From positions 110,306 through 174,305 of the forward strand of contig JAUVXV010000006.1 in NCBI GenBank assembly GCA_030603365.1: a stretch of DNA of 64,000 nt. Reading direction: 5' to 3'. The translations under genes and the position numbers were made by a program. Under the pieces are notes generated by a model that did not search any database, was not told where the DNA came from, and saw only the letters and a list, made by a program, of their open reading frames with translations. This document shows positions 17,877 to 26,340 of the stretch, piece by piece (the stretch's first letter is position 1; every line of letters starts with the position of its first letter). Origin of the DNA: Candidatus Heimdallarchaeota archaeon (GTDB lineage Archaea > Asgardarchaeota > Heimdallarchaeia > Heimdallarchaeales > Heimdallarchaeaceae).

Positions 17877-19360
17877 TCTCTATCACCCAGAATATCATTT
17901 GAGTTATATTTCCACTCTTGGAATACTGTTTCATATCTTTCTGTAGGTAACTTCCATCTTCTACTATACATCTGATTGATAACAAACATTTCCTTTACAT
18001 CTTTTTTGAAAAACATATTAAACAGGCTCATACAATCAAATATCATTTCGGTTGGAATCCTTACAATAAAATGCAATCCTTGATCTGTCTCATTAACATA
18101 CTTTTGGCTATACAATTCTGGAAAAATTGACAACTGTTTATGAATTGTTAGCTGTTCTGAAGGATCTTTTGATAGAAACAGTACTAGATTTGATAAACCA
18201 AAAACATAGTTTGGATTGATTTTTGATCTGAAGTATTGATGTTTTTGTAAATTTTCAACTTGTTTTCGTGCTTCTTTCTCACTTATTCCAAAGTCATTTT
18301 TTATGGCATTTATTGACATTTCGTTTTTCATCAGCATATGATTGAGAATTTCTATTCCTGTTTTATGCAGATTCAAGACATGTTCCTGATTTTCCTTAAA
18401 TTCAGGAACAATAATTGGTAGATTCTTACTATCACTCAATTCTTCCCAGTCTAGAGCTGATGCAATCTTATAGTATGGTAAATCCCATTTTCCGTATCTA
18501 TAGTCATAATTGGCAAAATTGAACGACTTCAACCTGCTGTTCATTTCAAATTTGAATATATTGGAAGAAACAATTTCATTTCTCTCGTTAATAATATCAC
18601 ATAATTTCTGTAAATCATTCTTAACTTGATTATTATCGGGAGTTATATAATTGATCATCACTGATTGTGAATTAGAGTAACTAGTATAAATAGAATGCAA
18701 AAATGAACTATCTGGTAGTTCCTTGAAGAAGTCAATCTTAGAGGATAAGGGAACATTATAGACAATACCATAAATAGCTAAATTCAGTACTGAATAGTTC
18801 AGAGATAAACCTGTATAAATGAGCTGTCGTTCCCTTAATTTCCTTTTATATTTTGAGAGGTTTGATGAATCCATTTTTATCTTATCTAACAATTCATTAT
18901 TGCTCATTGTCTGTTCCTTAAGTATGACCTGAAAAACTTCAAATTCCTTTGTATTAAACTTGGGCATAATTTTGGAGCGATAATCAAAGAATATTTGTAG
19001 AAAAGTATTCCAGGATAGTGGGATTTTCTTCTTTTTGAAATAATCTAAAATATTAAAAAAGTGTTTTGATGATTCATCGGAACAACAAAAATTTAGATAA
19101 GAGAAAGGAACTATATAACTGAAATTCTCAAATTTAATTGTTTTTCGATTCTTTGACCAAAAACTGTACCATTCATCGAATTTCTGCTTCTTCTTTGTTA
19201 ATTTAGTTCGAATATAGAAGCAAATTATATCCCATTCAGGTGAATCTAATCTAGCTTCATATTTAATAACTAATCTTTCAAAATCTTTGAAAAGATCCTG
19301 CAGAATTTCTTCTGCTAGTTCCATTCTTTTCTTCTGTTCTGGATTCTGAATGAAAGTCAT
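17873..19360 (-). CDS. Large two-HTH transcriptional regulator
   Basis: A 495-residue protein with two helix-turn-helix regions of the Lrp/winged-helix type: one near residues 140-180 (VILKEQTMSNNELLDKI, SSNLSKYKRKL) and one near 340-385 (GIEILNHMLMKNEMSIN, FGISEKEARKQVENL). The C-terminal 100 residues (DQGLHFIVRIP onward) may be a ligand or dimer domain. ATG 19360 follows a TTG. An imperfect palindrome GGGTAA-AA-TTACCC (19426-19439) lies about 65 bases upstream and could be an autoregulatory site. A degraded paralogue at 29932-31429 is also divergent to a zinc-ribbon gene. It is the best candidate to bind the GGTA-N17-TACM dyads. Confidence 0.65.
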   Translation of the reverse strand: MTFIQNPEQKKRMELAEEILQDLFKDFERLVIKYEARLDSPEWDIICFYIRTKLTKKKQKFDEWYSFWSKNRKTIKFENFSYIVPFSYLNFCCSDESSKHFFNILDYFKKKKIPLSWNTFLQIFFDYRSKIMPKFNTKEFEVFQVILKEQTMSNNELLDKIKMDSSNLSKYKRKLRERQLIYTGLSLNYSVLNLAIYGIVYNVPLSSKIDFFKELPDSSFLHSIYTSYSNSQSVMINYITPDNNQVKNDLQKLCDIINERNEIVSSNIFKFEMNSRLKSFNFANYDYRYGKWDLPYYKIASALDWEELSDSKNLPIIVPEFKENQEHVLNLHKTGIEILNHMLMKNEMSINAIKNDFGISEKEARKQVENLQKHQYFRSKINPNYVFGLSNLVLFLSKDPSEQLTIHKQLSIFPELYSQKYVNETDQGLHFIVRIPTEMIFDCMSLFNMFFKKDVKEMFVINQMYSRRWKLPTERYETVFQEWKYNSNDILGDRE

Positions 19361-19425
19361 CAATTCTTAAATTTATTAGGTTTATTAATCTCTTTTGTTT
19401 GATTGTTAAGATTCATTAAAGTATC

Positions 19426-19439
19426 GGGTAAAATTACCC
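19426..19439. promoter_or_regulatory. Palindrome GGGTAA-AA-TTACCC upstream of HTH gene
   Basis: A 6-base inverted repeat with a 2-base centre, 66-79 bases upstream of the HTH regulator start. Its half-site GGTAA/TTACC equals the half-site of the long-spaced dyads elsewhere, but with a short spacer. It could be an operator for autoregulation. Confidence 0.35.
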
Positions 19440-19562
19440 AATAGTTATTTTCTAATTTTAAGCGCTGAAACCTAGTAATTTTACACTTTTAACCTCTTTG
19501 TCTGCAGAAATATAGCTCATACTATCGGACGCGAATGTTAAACCAAGGAGGTGAAAAGGAAA

Positions 19563-19616
19563 ATGAAAGGACCAATAGAATTTCCACCAGACGACCCAGA
19601 ACCCTGGCCTCCATAA
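19563..19616 (+). CDS. Possible 17-residue peptide with strong ribosome binding site
   Basis: An ATG at 19563 follows AAGGAGGTGAAAAGG, the strongest Shine-Dalgarno match I see in the window. The frame encodes 17 residues, MKGPIEFPPDDPEPWPP, rich in proline and acids. A 7-bp hairpin follows 20 bases after the stop. It lies in the 520-base gap between the HTH regulator and the zinc-ribbon gene. It may be a small protein or a leader peptide; chance is also possible. Confidence 0.35.
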   Translation: MKGPIEFPPDDPEPWPP

Positions 19617-19636
19617 GGTCAGGTGATAGGGACAAG

Positions 19637-19658
19637 AGAGGAGCATTAAATCTCCTCT
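19637..19658. terminator. Hairpin after the 17-residue ORF
   Basis: AGAGGAG (19637-19643) pairs with CTCCTCT (19652-19658) around an 8-base loop CATTAAAT. There is no long T run directly after it, so it may be a transcript 3' end or an RNA structure rather than a classical terminator. Confidence 0.35.
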
Positions 19659-19786
19659 TAGTTCCTAGGAGATATACGAATATTCTGGGAATACTCGCGT
19701 GTTCCCTTGAATCGTAAAACACAGGAACTTTCCCAAGATAACTAAATCTAACCCTATTTATTTCTTTTTTCTTTGTAGTGTAAGAT

Positions 19787-19811
19787 GGTGAATTTTCCAA
19801 TCTTTCCTACC
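19787..19811 (+). promoter_or_regulatory. GGTG-N17-TACC dyad, site 5
   Basis: ATGGTG at 19785 and TACCAT at 19808 form an inverted repeat in the standard register, followed by GAGACTTTTT at 19817. A TTTAAAAATA TATA-like element follows. The zinc-ribbon gene starts at 19881. Confidence 0.55.
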
Positions 19812-19880
19812 ATTTTGAGACTTTTTTTTTAGCTTTAAAAATACTTGAGTATATCTTTGTATTAGTTTGGATCTGATAAA

Positions 19881-20189
19881 ATGGACAAGATATTTCAATT
19901 CAAATGTCTCGAATGTGAATTAGATTTCAAACTAAGGATAGGAGCGGGAGGGAGTTCCAATCTTCCTAAAGTATATTTTTACTGCGAAAGATGTAAAATC
20001 ATAACATTGGAACATAAGTGTGAGAATTGTAAAAGACCCCTGAGAAGAATAATTTATCCTCTCAAGGAAAATATACTTGAATTTTATGAAGAAAATGGAG
20101 AAATCAAAGCTCCATGCCCTCATTGTCATTCAATCTACACGATCCTTATTCCTTTAGACAAGTGGATAACGGACTTTCAACTATGGTAA
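19881..20189 (+). CDS. Small multi-zinc-ribbon protein A
   Basis: A 102-residue protein with four CxxC pairs: CLEC, CERC, CENC and CPHC (with a following His). This is enough for two zinc ribbons. There is no membrane segment. The C-terminus IPLDKWITDFQLW is conserved in the paralogue at 31557-31865 (LLDKWVIDYQMW), so that tail has a function. Function is unknown; small zinc ribbons of this kind often bind nucleic acid or act as protein adaptors. It is divergent to the large HTH regulator in both copies of this block, which suggests that the two belong together. Confidence 0.7.
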   Translation: MDKIFQFKCLECELDFKLRIGAGGSSNLPKVYFYCERCKIITLEHKCENCKRPLRRIIYPLKENILEFYEENGEIKAPCPHCHSIYTILIPLDKWITDFQLW

Positions 20190-20232
20190 TAGTGTGAAAA
20201 AGTATAACAAAGGATTAATCTCTAGAACAGAT

Positions 20233-20257
20233 GGTATTTTTCCTCCAAATCTTTACA
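20233..20257 (+). promoter_or_regulatory. GGTA-N17-TACA dyad, site 6
   Basis: GATGGTATTTTTC, then TTACAA in the standard register, then GAGAC exactly 30 bases after the first G. It lies about 85 bases upstream of the second zinc-ribbon gene (20342). Confidence 0.55.
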
Positions 20258-20341
20258 AATTTGAGACAAAAGAACCCCATTTAAAACAACTCATTAACAT
20301 AATAATCTTGCTCAATTGTATTACTTGGAAAACGGATTAAG

Positions 20342-20653
20342 ATGTTAATGAAAGGGAATGTTACAGAAACTAGTTACCAATTCGAATGTAATTGTTGTAA
20401 GCTGAATCTAATTCTGTACAAAGGAATTGGAGAGAAAAACAACAAATCTTCACTAAATTTTTATTGTTTTAATTGTCATAAAATAAACTACCAAAATCAA
20501 TGCATAGATTGCGGAGATAAACTCTATTATGCAGTCGAAGTGCCGGAAACAAAGAAATATGAATTATTAGAAAAAGAAAATTTAATTGATATAAAATTAC
20601 AGTGTATGAGATGCAAATCGAAAGACACCACACTCACTTCAATTGGAGTTTAA
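20342..20653 (+). CDS. Small zinc-ribbon protein, diverged paralogue
   Basis: A 103-residue protein with CxxC pairs CNCC, CFNC, CIDC and CMRC at spacings like those of the zinc-ribbon gene at 19881, so it is a diverged paralogue. It lacks the LDKW-x4-W tail. It has its own upstream dyad rather than being read from the first zinc-ribbon gene. ATG 20342 or the in-frame ATG 20348 may be the start. Function unknown. Confidence 0.65.
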   Translation: MLMKGNVTETSYQFECNCCKLNLILYKGIGEKNNKSSLNFYCFNCHKINYQNQCIDCGDKLYYAVEVPETKKYELLEKENLIDIKLQCMRCKSKDTTLTSIGV

Positions 20654-20691
20654 AAGATGGAATATAACACAAATTGAATCTACTGGAAAAT

Positions 20692-20716
20692 GGTATTATT
20701 CTTTCTATTTTTTACA
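20692..20716 (+). promoter_or_regulatory. GGTA-N17-TACA dyad, site 7
   Basis: AATGGTATTATTC, then TTACAA in the standard register, then GAGACTTTTT at 20722. It lies about 80 bases before the 901-residue-frame surface protein gene. Confidence 0.55.
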
Positions 20717-20795
20717 AGATTGAGACTTTTTGACAATGATTTTTATTCTGGGGGCTAAATTCAATTAGTTTCTTAAATTAGAGAGGAAATTGAAA

Positions 20796-23495
20796 ATGAG
20801 AAAGAAAATTATTGTTAGTTTATTAATAGTGCTATTTGCAGTTTCACTGATTCCTTCTAATGCTATTTCAATAGATAGTAATCAAACCCAAGATAAAACT
20901 AACTCTATTGAAACACCAACTAAACAAATTATTAACAAAAACATGAAAGAACAGAAGGAATATAATGGTGATTTGAATTTAGATTCTAGTGTCAATCTGC
21001 TAGAAACATCCAGTCCTGAGATTTGTTCTCTTGACTATGAACCTGAAAATGAACTTAAGCTTGTCGAAAAACAATCTGTGGTTCCTAATATTGCTTCAAG
21101 AATAAAACTTGCTGTTAATGACACTTCAGATGTAATCAATATTTATTATCAACGTTTAACTGAAGAAATTGTTACACATGGATTACCTGATGAAACCTTA
21201 GAAATTCATGTAATAGTCAAGGGCTTGATACTAACAGGAGATAGGCTAAATATCCAATTTAGAAGAGATGTAGTTAACTGGCCTGATTCTGATCTTTATA
21301 ATGGTTACTATGAATTCGGTTTCGATCTGCTAGGTGATGAAACGTTCCATGTTTATGCAACTGTAACCTTAGATCCTAACCTATCAGACTTCGGTTATGG
21401 AACAGGAGATATTCGATCATATTTTCTTATTATCTACTTAGATTCAGGACCTACTTTATTTGATGGAAGTAACATGAATGAATTATACAGATTGTGGATG
21501 TATGGACATTTAGAGTTGCACAGAGTACAGTACTATAATTATACAACTATCGCTGGAAATGTCGAAACATCCTACGCTGTTCCTGGATGGCAAATATTTG
21601 TAAGATTTTATTTTGCTGTCGCTGATGGTCCTGTTTGGGATTTTGATATACAAGGAACAATTAAAGCAGATAAAAAGTGGGCTATTGATGAAACACTTTA
21701 TTCTGATGATGAAAAATTAATCGACTGGATTTTAGAACCTGGATTGTATTATTATGATTGGAGTGATTCTCTTTGGAATGACATGAATTTTACTGTTCCC
21801 GTTAGGTCTTATGGTAATCTTCCAGGAGATACTAGAGCTTTATTTGGAGTCTTGTTTGAAGATGGCTATCAGGTTGATTCAATTAATCCAGATGATACTA
21901 GAGATGAACTAAATATTATCCCTAATACAGTTGAACAACCACCTCAGGTGCAAATTGAATTGCCACTTGATGGTTATGTAACCTATAATACCACTTTGTC
22001 TCTAAATGTAGAAATTACAGACCCTAATAGCAACTATGATATTGTTTCAGTTGAAGTTTTAGTAGAGGGTTCTTGGTTAGATGGGACAGGTTTATACAAT
22101 CCAACGATGGGTAGGTTTGATGTTTATGTGACAAACGCATTTACATCATCTGGAATAAAAAATATAACAGTAAAAGCAGAAGATTCAGTTGGAAATGTTG
22201 GTTATGATTCTGTAGTCTTACAGTATCTAGAATACGGGTTCTTCTTTCCACCCTCCTACAGTGTTTTCAACAAGAAAGAGAGTTTAATCCTATTTGACGA
22301 ACTTCAATACTATTCAACAGATTTCATGTGGGGAGATGAAAACAGTAATGTGACAATAACTCCATTTTTCATGCTTTCCGTTGAAGCATCACTGGAGTAT
22401 GAATTTCTGTTAGCGTATCCTAATGATGTAAAACCAGGAAGTAATTTCAATACTTACCTGAAGGTAGTAAACCCTGAATTGACTTTAACAATCCAATTTC
22501 AATTAGGAGTGGATTACACTTTCATTTCAGAGGAGAGCTACTATGAAGGTGGGGTTACAGTCTTTGATGAAAATGAGAAGAAATCACTTCCTATAAGTTT
22601 CGGAATCTTCAGAATAGATCTCCGAGATATTTCAGAACAGATAGAAACACTGTGTCATTATGAAATTGAAACAAGTGACATATTTCCATCATTAATTTCA
22701 TGGTTGGCTAATTTCAAGTTTGAATTAGATTTCATACCTATTGTAAAAATCATGAATTTACTAACTTTTGATATCTCAGGAACCAATTGTGTTTCAGAAT
22801 TCGCTTCCCTAACAGTAACAACAGATTCTATGTACGTTATTCCTTGTACAGCTTCTTCAACAGCAACAGGATTAGATGATGCAACAATTATATTAGACAA
22901 TTTTAGAATAGAGTCAGCTGTTGGCTTTGAATTATATTGCCAAATGACTTTTTCAGGGAAAATATTAGGATTTACAATAGGTCCTGTGGATGTAAACAGA
23001 TGGCTATACGATTACTTTGGAATACTAATTCCCTACGTAGATATTTGGTTGTTGTCCACAACTCTACATATAGCTGGAACTGAGAATATAGCTGTACCTC
23101 TGAATCCGTTGGGATTGTCAGCAAAAATAGCAAGCATGTTCTATTCTCTAGATAACATAACATATGTATTTGAAGTAAGAGATTCTAATGGAAATTTAGT
23201 TTCGGGAGCTTCAGTACAAGTAGTTGATCATTCACAAACATATTATGGGAGTGAACAAAGTCCAGGCTTATATGAAGTTGTTATGGATTACTATGATTTA
23301 CCAGAGATAATAGGTGTAACAGTTACAAAGGCAGGATATATAACTTTAGCAACTAGTTTCAGCTTATATGTAGATCCTCCAGCAGTTACTAAAGGACCAA
23401 TTTGGGAATACACAGCAATTTCGATTGGAGTTATTGCAGTTGTTGCTACTGTCATCACTACACTGATTCTAAAGCTTAGAAGGAGGAATGTATAA
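20796..23495 (+). CDS. Large surface-anchored protein with Ig-like domain
   Basis: An 899-residue secreted protein. An N-terminal signal peptide (MRKKIIVSLLIVLFAVSLIP) is followed by a long extracellular region and a C-terminal membrane helix (ISIGVIAVVATVITTLILKL) with a basic tail RRRN. A cadherin/Ig-like module is visible near residues 380-470 (PPQVQIELPLDG ... KNITVKAEDSVGNVGYDSV), and a second beta-rich segment near 800-870 (VFEVRDSNGNLVSGASV) looks like a carboxypeptidase-regulatory-like fold. I chose ATG 20796, 8 bases after GAGAGGA, over the TTG at 20790. It is followed 2 bases later by another anchored surface protein, so they form an operon. Role is probably cell-envelope or adhesion. 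Confidence 0.75.
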   Translation: MRKKIIVSLLIVLFAVSLIPSNAISIDSNQTQDKTNSIETPTKQIINKNMKEQKEYNGDLNLDSSVNLLETSSPEICSLDYEPENELKLVEKQSVVPNIASRIKLAVNDTSDVINIYYQRLTEEIVTHGLPDETLEIHVIVKGLILTGDRLNIQFRRDVVNWPDSDLYNGYYEFGFDLLGDETFHVYATVTLDPNLSDFGYGTGDIRSYFLIIYLDSGPTLFDGSNMNELYRLWMYGHLELHRVQYYNYTTIAGNVETSYAVPGWQIFVRFYFAVADGPVWDFDIQGTIKADKKWAIDETLYSDDEKLIDWILEPGLYYYDWSDSLWNDMNFTVPVRSYGNLPGDTRALFGVLFEDGYQVDSINPDDTRDELNIIPNTVEQPPQVQIELPLDGYVTYNTTLSLNVEITDPNSNYDIVSVEVLVEGSWLDGTGLYNPTMGRFDVYVTNAFTSSGIKNITVKAEDSVGNVGYDSVVLQYLEYGFFFPPSYSVFNKKESLILFDELQYYSTDFMWGDENSNVTITPFFMLSVEASLEYEFLLAYPNDVKPGSNFNTYLKVVNPELTLTIQFQLGVDYTFISEESYYEGGVTVFDENEKKSLPISFGIFRIDLRDISEQIETLCHYEIETSDIFPSLISWLANFKFELDFIPIVKIMNLLTFDISGTNCVSEFASLTVTTDSMYVIPCTASSTATGLDDATIILDNFRIESAVGFELYCQMTFSGKILGFTIGPVDVNRWLYDYFGILIPYVDIWLLSTTLHIAGTENIAVPLNPLGLSAKIASMFYSLDNITYVFEVRDSNGNLVSGASVQVVDHSQTYYGSEQSPGLYEVVMDYYDLPEIIGVTVTKAGYITLATSFSLYVDPPAVTKGPIWEYTAISIGVIAVVATVITTLILKLRRRNV

Positions 23496-23497
23496 TC

Positions 23498-24625
23498 ATG
23501 AAATCATTGAAATTCGCGTACATAATCTTAATTCTTCTATCTTTTGGTCTATTAGCTCAAACACCTATATTTGAATCCACATATGCTACAACATATACTA
23601 CAAATAAAATCTCTTCAGGTGGTTCAAGTTATACCTTATATTTAGATATAGACTCAACCACCTGGATTCGAGGTGAAGACAATTACTTCTACGTAGGTTT
23701 AATTGTGAATAGTTTTGGGTCTGGGATCTATGATTTTCACGAGATAAACCTATGGGCAATGTTTGACGATGGTGATGGATTCAACATAGTAGATGAATCA
23801 GAATGGGGGTCTATTGAGACTGAAGGTGGATATTATGAGAAAGGATGGTTCTATACTCCTAGTGGGTCTACTCCAGATAGCTTTTCTATTTACATTGGGT
23901 CTGATTTCTGGGAAGATGTTGGCATAGGAGATCCTTATACAGCTGATGGATGGACTTGGATGGTCGACATAACAGTCATTGACACCGAACCTCCAGAGAT
24001 TAATCAACCTAGTGACATTACTTTTGAAGAAGGAGAGACAGGACAACAACTTGCTTGGGTACCAACTAGCAATTCCCCAGATGATTACTATATCTTTCAA
24101 GATGGTCTTCTAGTCGAGTCAGGTTATTGGTTATCAGGATATCAAATTATATACCCAATTAGCTATCTACTGAAGGGAGATTATACATTTCTTATTCATG
24201 TATATGATACATTTGACCAAATGATTTCTGATACGGTATTGGTTCATGTACAAGACACTACACCGCCAGTGATTAGCTCTCCAGTCGATATTGTCTTTGA
24301 AGAATCTATAACAGGACGAATTATAGAATGGACAGCTTCTGATGCTTATCCAGAAAGCTATGAATTAGAAAGAAATGGAGAGTTAATAGATTCAGGTTCA
24401 TGGGAAGTAAATACTCAGCTCCATTTTTCATTAGATGGTCTAGAACCAGGAACTTATTCCTACTGCTTAACTGTATTCGATGATTCTGGTTTATCTTCTT
24501 CTGATTGTGTAGAAGTAGAAGTTGTAGGAACTGAAACAAGTGGTTATAATTCCATCATAACTACCATTCTATCAATAGTCACACTACTTTCAATAGCATC
24601 GATATTCAAAAGAAAATTCAGTTGA
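23498..24625 (+). CDS. Surface protein with tandem Ig-like repeats
   Basis: A 375-residue secreted protein with a signal peptide, a glycine/tyrosine-rich N-terminal domain and two Ig-like repeats beginning at PPEINQPSDITFEEGETG (about residue 165) and PPVISSPVDIVFEESITG (about 255). Each continues with a W-x-P/A-S-x-x-PxxYxxxxDG-x3-SG-W pattern. This repeat type is common in Asgard surface proteins. A C-terminal helix ending in FKRKFS anchors it. AGGAGG ends 7 bases before the ATG, within the stop region of the preceding gene, so translation is coupled. It probably interacts with the preceding surface protein. Confidence 0.75.
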   Translation: MKSLKFAYIILILLSFGLLAQTPIFESTYATTYTTNKISSGGSSYTLYLDIDSTTWIRGEDNYFYVGLIVNSFGSGIYDFHEINLWAMFDDGDGFNIVDESEWGSIETEGGYYEKGWFYTPSGSTPDSFSIYIGSDFWEDVGIGDPYTADGWTWMVDITVIDTEPPEINQPSDITFEEGETGQQLAWVPTSNSPDDYYIFQDGLLVESGYWLSGYQIIYPISYLLKGDYTFLIHVYDTFDQMISDTVLVHVQDTTPPVISSPVDIVFEESITGRIIEWTASDAYPESYELERNGELIDSGSWEVNTQLHFSLDGLEPGTYSYCLTVFDDSGLSSSDCVEVEVVGTETSGYNSIITTILSIVTLLSIASIFKRKFS

Positions 24626-24635
24626 GTAAGTAGAT

Positions 24636-24678
24636 AGAAAAGAAAATCAAACCAGTTTCTTCTTTTCTTATTTTTTTC
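24636..24678 (+). terminator. Hairpin and T run after surface operon
   Basis: AGAAAAGAA (24636-24644) pairs perfectly with TTCTTTTCT (24660-24668) and a TATTTTTTT run follows. It lies 11 bases after the stop of the second surface protein gene. Confidence 0.55.
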
Positions 24679-24721
24679 ATTATATCCTGAGGTTAAGAAA
24701 AATATTAGTAGATATAAAAAT

Positions 24722-24746
24722 GGTATTTTTCTCTAGATTTTTTATA
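24722..24746 (+). promoter_or_regulatory. GGTA-N17-TATA dyad, site 8
   Basis: AATGGTATTTTTC, then TTATAA in the standard register and TAGACTTTT exactly 30 bases after the first G. The coiled-coil gene starts at 24826. Confidence 0.5.
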
Positions 24747-24825
24747 AAACATAGACTTTTCAATAAGCATTTTTTATAGCATTGGTTTCTTTTCATCTAC
24801 TGATTTAATAGGTTAGAAGGATATA

Positions 24826-25392
24826 ATGAACCACACAGAAAATAAAGAACATAATGTAGCTCTAGAGAGGAAAAGATTAACCAGACTAATGGAAGAGCGT
24901 GCTACCATAGAAGAGATGATGAGAGAGAACGAAGATTATACTGCGCTAAGAGAAGAGTTAGCTGAAACTGATAATAGAAAGATTCTCAAGCCAATTCGTG
25001 GAGGAAGCAGTAAAACAAACTATACTGCAGATGGCAGATCTTATTTTGACAATAAGAGACTGAGTTTAGATACAACTTATCTTGGTCCCAGATATGATGT
25101 TAGTGAAATGTTAGATTCAGAAAAACTGGTTCTCAAGATGATGAAAGAGCTTGATGAGAGAAAGAAGCTGATGCAGACTCCTCTAGCAGAGGTTTACAAA
25201 GAAATTATCAAAGAAGACGCTCCCCCCAACAAGTACTTTGCTATCAGAAAAATGGGAGAGTTTCTAGAAGAGGAAGAATTCACAGCAGAAGAAATTGCTT
25301 TGATGAGGACACTGATGAAAAGGATAGTTAAGAAGCATAGGGGGTCAAGAGAAGAGTTACTATTGTCGCTGTATATAGAAGAAAAACTATAG
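24826..25392 (+). CDS. Charged coiled-coil protein, copy A
   Basis: A 188-residue, highly charged, helical protein with no membrane segment or known motif. The first 60 residues (LERKRLTRLMEERATIEEMM) have coiled-coil character. A central glycine segment, IRGGSSKTNYTADGRSYF, is perfectly conserved in the copy at 31964-32527, as is the whole C-terminal 50-residue stretch. The last roughly 115 bases of the two genes look identical in DNA, which points to recent duplication or gene conversion. Function unknown. Confidence 0.65.
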   Translation: MNHTENKEHNVALERKRLTRLMEERATIEEMMRENEDYTALREELAETDNRKILKPIRGGSSKTNYTADGRSYFDNKRLSLDTTYLGPRYDVSEMLDSEKLVLKMMKELDERKKLMQTPLAEVYKEIIKEDAPPNKYFAIRKMGEFLEEEEFTAEEIALMRTLMKRIVKKHRGSREELLLSLYIEEKL

Positions 25393-25489
25393 AAGATGAT
25401 TTTACTCCTATTTCTTTATTTTGTTTCATCTCCTAGATGTATTTATTTTGCTCCCAAAAGTTCATAATATACAGTTATAACTATTTGCG

Positions 25490-25714
25490 ATGAATAGCGA
25501 GATTAATACGAGAAGAAAGAATGTAGTAGAGTATCTAGAAGGAGAAGATGTAACCGAAGAATCTGATAGAGAATTAATGTTTAAAATGTACGATTATCAA
25601 AAGAATCGTCTAAAAAACAAGCTCACTAATATACAAGGTTTTGCTGCTCTAAGTGTATTATTGAGTTTAATTACATTAATTATAATAATAGTTGTTCTTG
25701 TTAAATTGAGTTAG
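25490..25714 (+). CDS. Small tail-anchored membrane protein
   Basis: A 74-residue protein. The first 45 residues are charged and helical; the last 25 (AALSVLLSLITLIIIIVVLV) form one membrane helix with a very short C-terminal end, the topology of a tail-anchored protein. It lies on the same strand about 100 bases after the coiled-coil gene. Function unknown. Confidence 0.5.
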   Translation: MNSEINTRRKNVVEYLEGEDVTEESDRELMFKMYDYQKNRLKNKLTNIQGFAALSVLLSLITLIIIIVVLVKLS

Positions 25715-25746
25715 ACATTCTTCTTTTACTAATTCAAAGAATTTTC

Positions 25747-26340
25747 TCATTTAAACCAGCTTTTTATTTGCTCGGGGTTAATTCCAGTGATTTGCATTTC
25801 ACCTTCAACAAATATTATTTCTGCATTTGGAACCTTAAGCAGATCTTGTTCAAAATATTTCTTAGTAAAGAAGATGTACTCTTGATTTGATGATCCTCTT
25901 AGCCCTTCAGGTTTATGAAATTTCTCAATATAGGGACCAACTATTATTAAATCTACTAGCTTCGACAATTTTTCTAATAGCAACATCTCTTCTATTTCAG
26001 TTCTAGTATAACCTGTCCACATAACGACAGATAGCTGAGTCTTATCTTTGATACATTTCAGTAATTCTAGTAACTCTTCACTTTGATCTAAAGGTTCTCC
26101 CCCACTTATCGATATACCTTCTATTTCCTTCTCACTTTCCAAAATTATAGAGAGAAGTTCAGCTGGTTGCATTTTTTCACCTATACTGGCGTCGTGAGTC
26201 TCAGGATTACTACAACCAGGGCAATTCCTAGTGCACCCTTGAACCCATATTGCCAATCGTACTCCTGGGCCATTAGCTCTTGTTCGTTCAATTATCTGAT
26301 GAATACGCAGATTAATCCCTCTAGTTAGTTTCATCTGCAT
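25747..26340 (-). CDS. Radical SAM activating enzyme (NrdG-like 4Fe-4S family)
   Basis: A 197-residue radical SAM protein with the cluster motif CTRNCPGC (C-x3-C-x2-C) after RANGPGVRLAIWVQG, and the SAM-binding GGEPL in SISGGEPLDQ. The short core and the GPG-x-R-x-x-x-W-x-QGC pattern match NrdG-like activases, which make glycyl radicals or serve as single-domain 4Fe-4S proteins. It overlaps the upstream 187-residue gene by 10 bases, so the two proteins probably work together. No NrdD-like substrate is in the window, so the target enzyme is unknown. Confidence 0.8.
   Translation of the reverse strand: MQMKLTRGINLRIHQIIERTRANGPGVRLAIWVQGCTRNCPGCSNPETHDASIGEKMQPAELLSIILESEKEIEGISISGGEPLDQSEELLELLKCIKDKTQLSVVMWTGYTRTEIEEMLLLEKLSKLVDLIIVGPYIEKFHKPEGLRGSSNQEYIFFTKKYFEQDLLKVPNAEIIFVEGEMQITGINPEQIKSWFK

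Noticed and set aside
19458..19800. Overlapping frames of 60-92 codons on both strands between the HTH and zinc-ribbon genes
   Set aside because: None has a good start or composition; the short ORF with a strong ribosome site at 19563 is the better candidate.
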